From: Massilia norwichensis | GTDB taxonomy: Bacteria > Pseudomonadota > Gammaproteobacteria > Burkholderiales > Burkholderiaceae_D | DNA: 64,000 nucleotides | NCBI RefSeq assembly: GCF_024753245.1 | Contig: NZ_JANUGX010000009.1 | Coordinates: 62,001 to 126,000 of the forward strand | Direction of reading: 5' to 3' | Part shown: one piece after another, positions 61,738 through 64,000 of the stretch | Layout: each line of letters begins with the position of its first letter | How positions within the stretch are numbered: position 1 is the stretch's first letter | Position numbers and translations under genes: made by a program | The notes under the pieces: generated by a model | Databases searched by the model: none | What the model saw: only the letters and a program-made list of their open reading frames with translations | Told to the model about the DNA's origin: nothing

Positions 61738-61740
61738 ACG

Positions 61741-61768
61741 ACAAGGGCGGCCCGAAAGCCGCCCTTGT
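61741..61768. terminator. Hairpin between the nitronate monooxygenase gene and tal
   Basis: ACAAGGGCGGC (61741-61751) and GCCGCCCTTGT (61758-61768) form a perfect 11-base stem with a 6-base loop, 3 bases after the nitronate monooxygenase stop. There is no T-run, so it may work with Rho or in both directions. A second imperfect palindrome, GTCATTCCCGGC with GCCGGAAATGAC, follows at 61775-61801. Confidence 0.6.
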
Positions 61769-61801
61769 GCGAATGTCATTCCCGGCATTGCCGGAAATGA
61801 C

Positions 61802-61819
61802 TTCCCGCGCAGGCGGGAA
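61802..61819. repeat. dRS3-like palindrome beside tal
   Basis: TTCCCGC and GCGGGAA pair over 7 bases around GCAG. The core CCCGCGCAGGCGGGAA matches the repeat at 33383-33410. It ends 14 bases before the transaldolase stop. Confidence 0.65.
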
Positions 61820-61832
61820 TCCAAGTCCATTC

Positions 61833-62762
61833 TTAGCGCAGTTCCTCGATCATCTTCTTGAGCTTCAGCGAATCGGCGCAGAAGGCGCGGATGCCTTCGG
61901 CCAGCTTCTCGGTGCCCATCGCGTCTTCGTTCAGCATGAAGCGGAAGGTCTTCTCGTCCATCGCGATTTTCTCGATGTTGGCCGACTCGTCAGCCACCAG
62001 CTTGCGCTCGACGGTGCCGTCGGCATCGGCCAGCTTCTGCAGCAGGTCCGGCGAGATGGTCAGCAGGTCGCAGCCGGCCAGTTCCAGGATCTGCGAGGTG
62101 TTGCGGAAGCTTGCGCCCATGACTTCGGTCTTGTAGCCGAACTTGCGGTAGTACTGGTAGATGCGCTTGACCGACTGCACGCCCGGATCGTCGGCGCCCT
62201 GGTAGTCGGTGCCGGTCGATTTCTTGTACCAGTCGTAGATGCGGCCGACGAAAGGCGAGATCAGCTGCACGCCGGCTTCGGCGCAGGCGACGGCCTGGCA
62301 CAGCGAGAACAGCAGGGTCAGGTTGCAGCGGATGCCGTCCTTTTCCAGGATCTCGGCGGCACGGATGCCTTCCCAGGTCGAGGCGATCTTGATCAGCACG
62401 CGCTCGCGCGAAATGCCGGCGGCTTCGTACAGGGCGATCAGTTCGCGGCCCTTGGCGACGGTGGCTTCGGTGTCGAAGGACAGCGCAGCGTCGATCTCGG
62501 TCGAGACGCGGCCCGGCACGTATTTCAGGATCTCGACGCCGAAGGCGATCAGCAGGCGGTCGACGATTTCTTCGACGCCGGCGCCGTTCGACTCGGCGAC
62601 GGCTTTTTCCAGCAGCGGACGGTATTCCGGCTTCTGCACGGCTTTCAGGATCAGCGACGGGTTGGTGGTCGCATCCTGCGGCGCGTAGGCCTTGATCGAC
62701 TGGAAGTCGCCGGTGTCGGCCACCACGGTGGTGTACTGCTTGAGCTGTTCGAGTTGGTTCAT
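61833..62762 (-). CDS. tal: Transaldolase
   Basis: Transaldolase moves a dihydroxyacetone unit in the non-oxidative pentose phosphate pathway. The 309-aa protein has the N-terminal [11 protein letters not shown] block and the Schiff-base lysine K125 in [16 protein letters not shown], followed by [20 protein letters not shown]. It is the TalB-like class with standard length. The next gene (msrC) lies upstream on the same strand, 49 bases away. Confidence 0.96.
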   Translation of the reverse strand: MNQLEQLKQYTTVVADTGDFQSIKAYAPQDATTNPSLILKAVQKPEYRPLLEKAVAESNGAGVEEIVDRLLIAFGVEILKYVPGRVSTEIDAALSFDTEATVAKGRELIALYEAAGISRERVLIKIASTWEGIRAAEILEKDGIRCNLTLLFSLCQAVACAEAGVQLISPFVGRIYDWYKKSTGTDYQGADDPGVQSVKRIYQYYRKFGYKTEVMGASFRNTSQILELAGCDLLTISPDLLQKLADADGTVERKLVADESANIEKIAMDEKTFRFMLNEDAMGTEKLAEGIRAFCADSLKLKKMIEELR

Positions 62763-62811
62763 GACGAGGAAAGTGATGTGAGGTACGAATTCCGTGATTG
62801 TATCAGCCGTA

Positions 62812-63309
62812 TCAGCAGTCGGTAGCGTCCACGAAAGCCGCGACCATCGCTTCCAGCCCGGCCTTGTCCTCGTCCGAGAAACGGTTCAGAGAAGGGCTGT
62901 CGATGTCGAACACGCCGACCAGCTTGCCGTTCTTGATGACCGGCAGCACGATCTCCGAGGCCGAGGCCGAATCGCAGGCGATATGGCCCGGGAAGGCATG
63001 CACGTCCGGCACGACGATGGTCTGCTGCTGCACGGCGGTGGTGCCGCAGACGCCGCGGCCGAAGGGGATGCGGGCGCAGGCCGGCTTGCCCTGGAAGGGG
63101 CCGACCAGCAGGTCTTCGCCTTTGCCTTTCTTGCTCGGCACGGTCAGGTAGAAGCCGGCCCAGTTCAGGTCGGCGAGGGTGTCGTAGACCAGGGCCGAGA
63201 ATTGCGCGGCGTTGGCGGTCAGGTCGCGCTCGCCTTCGAGGACGCTGACGACCTGGCGTACCAACAGATCGTAGTCGGGGCGGGTGCTGCGTTCGGGATT
63301 GATGTGCAT
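62812..63309 (-). CDS. msrC: Free methionine-(R)-sulfoxide reductase (GAF domain)
   Basis: MsrC repairs free methionine-R-sulfoxide. The 165-aa GAF-domain protein has cysteines C78, C88 and C112, spaced exactly as the catalytic C84, C94 and C118 of E. coli fRMsr. Segments [28 protein letters not shown] and [19 protein letters not shown] are diagnostic. ATG at 63309 gives a normal length. Confidence 0.93.
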   Translation of the reverse strand: MHINPERSTRPDYDLLVRQVVSVLEGERDLTANAAQFSALVYDTLADLNWAGFYLTVPSKKGKGEDLLVGPFQGKPACARIPFGRGVCGTTAVQQQTIVVPDVHAFPGHIACDSASASEIVLPVIKNGKLVGVFDIDSPSLNRFSDEDKAGLEAMVAAFVDATDC

Positions 63310-63363
63310 GGCGATGACGGTAGGGACTGTCGAAAAGCGCTATTCTACCGCCGCCCGCCAAGT

Positions 63364-64000
63364 TCAGCCGACGGCCAGTGCCTTCAGGGCCGGCACGATC
63401 TCGTGCAGCGTCGCCACCTCGCAGGTCGGCAGCGCCTCCGATGCGTTCGGCATTCGTCCCGGATTGAACCAGCAGCTGTCGATGCCGAAACGGTTGGCGC
63501 CGAGGATGTCGGCATCCAGGCGGTCGCCGACGATCACCGTTTCGTGGTGCGCAAAGGCGCGCGCCATCTTCGTCGCGTAGTCGAAGAAGCGGCTGTCCGG
63601 CTTGGCGTGGCCGCAGGCCTCCGAAGTCGAGACGAAGGAGATATGGTCTTTCAGGCCCGAGCTGGCGATGCGCCGCGTCTGGATGTGCTCGACGCCGTTG
63701 GTGATGATGCCGACTTCGCCGATCGCGGACAAGGCTTCGCAGACCTGTTTGGCGCCGTCGATCAGGACCACGGTCTCGGACAGCGATTCGAGGTAGAGGT
63801 GGCTGGCGGCGGCCGCGTCGAGCTCGAGGCCGTTCTGGGCGAAGGTGCGGCGGAAGCGCTCGACTTTCAGGAAGTCTTTCGAGACGGCACCCAGTTCGAA
63901 TTCGCGCCACAGGGCGATGTTGATCGCCTGGTATTGCGGGAACAGGCTGTCGATGCCCTCGCGCATGCCCAGCGCTTCGAGCGTGCGCACGAAGGAGAGC
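63364..64000 (-). CDS. yjjG: YjjG-type pyrimidine 5'-nucleotidase, HAD family (5' end cut by window)
   Basis: The gene runs off the right edge; about 212 residues are visible and the N-terminus with the motif I aspartate is missing. Visible HAD motifs are IITNGVEHIQ (motif II), EACGHAKPDSRFFD (motif III lysine) and VGDRLDADILGANRFG (motif IV acidic residues). The sequence matches YjjG-like dUMP/dTMP phosphatases of the HAD subfamily IA. The frame is open to base 64000 (LSFVRTLEALGM), so no start is assigned. Confidence 0.87.
   Translation of the reverse strand, partial: LSFVRTLEALGMREGIDSLFPQYQAINIALWREFELGAVSKDFLKVERFRRTFAQNGLELDAAAASHLYLESLSETVVLIDGAKQVCEALSAIGEVGIITNGVEHIQTRRIASSGLKDHISFVSTSEACGHAKPDSRFFDYATKMARAFAHHETVIVGDRLDADILGANRFGIDSCWFNPGRMPNASEALPTCEVATLHEIVPALKALAVG

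Noticed and set aside
1-64000. tRNA, rRNA or CRISPR array
   Set aside because: No cloverleaf-like segment, rRNA signature or regularly spaced direct repeat was recognised by eye.

Overview
The window is chromosomal DNA from a GC-rich, flagellated, Gram-negative betaproteobacterium. The gene orders (a fliLMNOPQR-fliKJIHGF block, gmk-rpoZ-spoT, yicC beside gmk, rph/rdgB/hemW) and the protein sequences fit Oxalobacteraceae, most like the Massilia/Telluria group. The family assignment is inferred from gene content and protein style; no 16S gene is present. No rRNA, tRNA or CRISPR array was seen.

Region 1 (1-23.5 kb) is a flagellar cluster. It opens with the 3' end of flgL. Then come, on the minus strand, fliR-Q-P-O-N-M-L (export gate and C-ring) and fliK-J-I-H-G-F (hook-length control, export ATPase, switch and MS ring), with fliE divergent from fliF. 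Next are three PilZ-type c-di-GMP receptor genes, a FlhB-tail gene, a second fliK-like gene, fliT, fliS, fliD, flaG and a large flagellin gene (745 aa) with a sigma-28-type promoter. A family 2 glycosyltransferase and a GGDEF diguanylate cyclase with an intact inhibitory site follow. Structure, chaperones, filament and second-messenger control of motility therefore lie together.

Region 2 (23.6-26.4 kb) looks acquired. An intact IS5-family (IS903-type) element with a 9-bp target duplication lies next to a lower-GC trio: an orphan Hcp, a 129-aa Cys/His peptidoglycan-hydrolase-like protein, and an overlapping exported protein. This reads as a type VI secretion tube protein, effector and periplasmic immunity cassette.

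Region 3 (26.4-33.4 kb) holds a three-gene signalling operon (membrane protein, PAS histidine kinase, NarL-type regulator), a greB-heme oxygenase-AraC-HTH operon, a prohibitin-like protein, a SugE/Gdx guanidinium exporter under a clear guanidine-II (mini-ykkC) riboswitch, and a VOC protein.

Region 4 (33.4-40.6 kb) is core: spoT, rpoZ, gmk and yicC on the minus strand, then a Ser/Thr kinase, a PP2C phosphatase and rph on the plus strand. The gaps among spoT, rpoZ, gmk and yicC carry REP-like inverted repeats with the core GGGGTCAGAGCCC, also found upstream of fliE.

Region 5 (40.65-49.15 kb) separates rph from rdgB-hemW and looks like an accessory block: arsR-C-B-H arsenic resistance, a CPA2 antiporter with a KfrA-like DNA-binding protein, a GH43 glycosidase, an SbmA/YddA-like ABC transporter and a small exported protein.

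Region 6 (49.2-64 kb) carries rdgB, hemW, a SEL1-repeat protein, a HAD hydrolase, an M28 peptidase, an RND multidrug efflux operon with a divergent TetR repressor and a palindromic operator, a nitronate monooxygenase, transaldolase, a free-methionine-sulfoxide reductase and a partial YjjG-type nucleotidase.

Genes are dense and no gene-free stretch exceeds about 300 bases. The longest gaps (fliF/fliE, fliC/glycosyltransferase, the IS/hcp junction, gmk/yicC) are described under the elements they contain.
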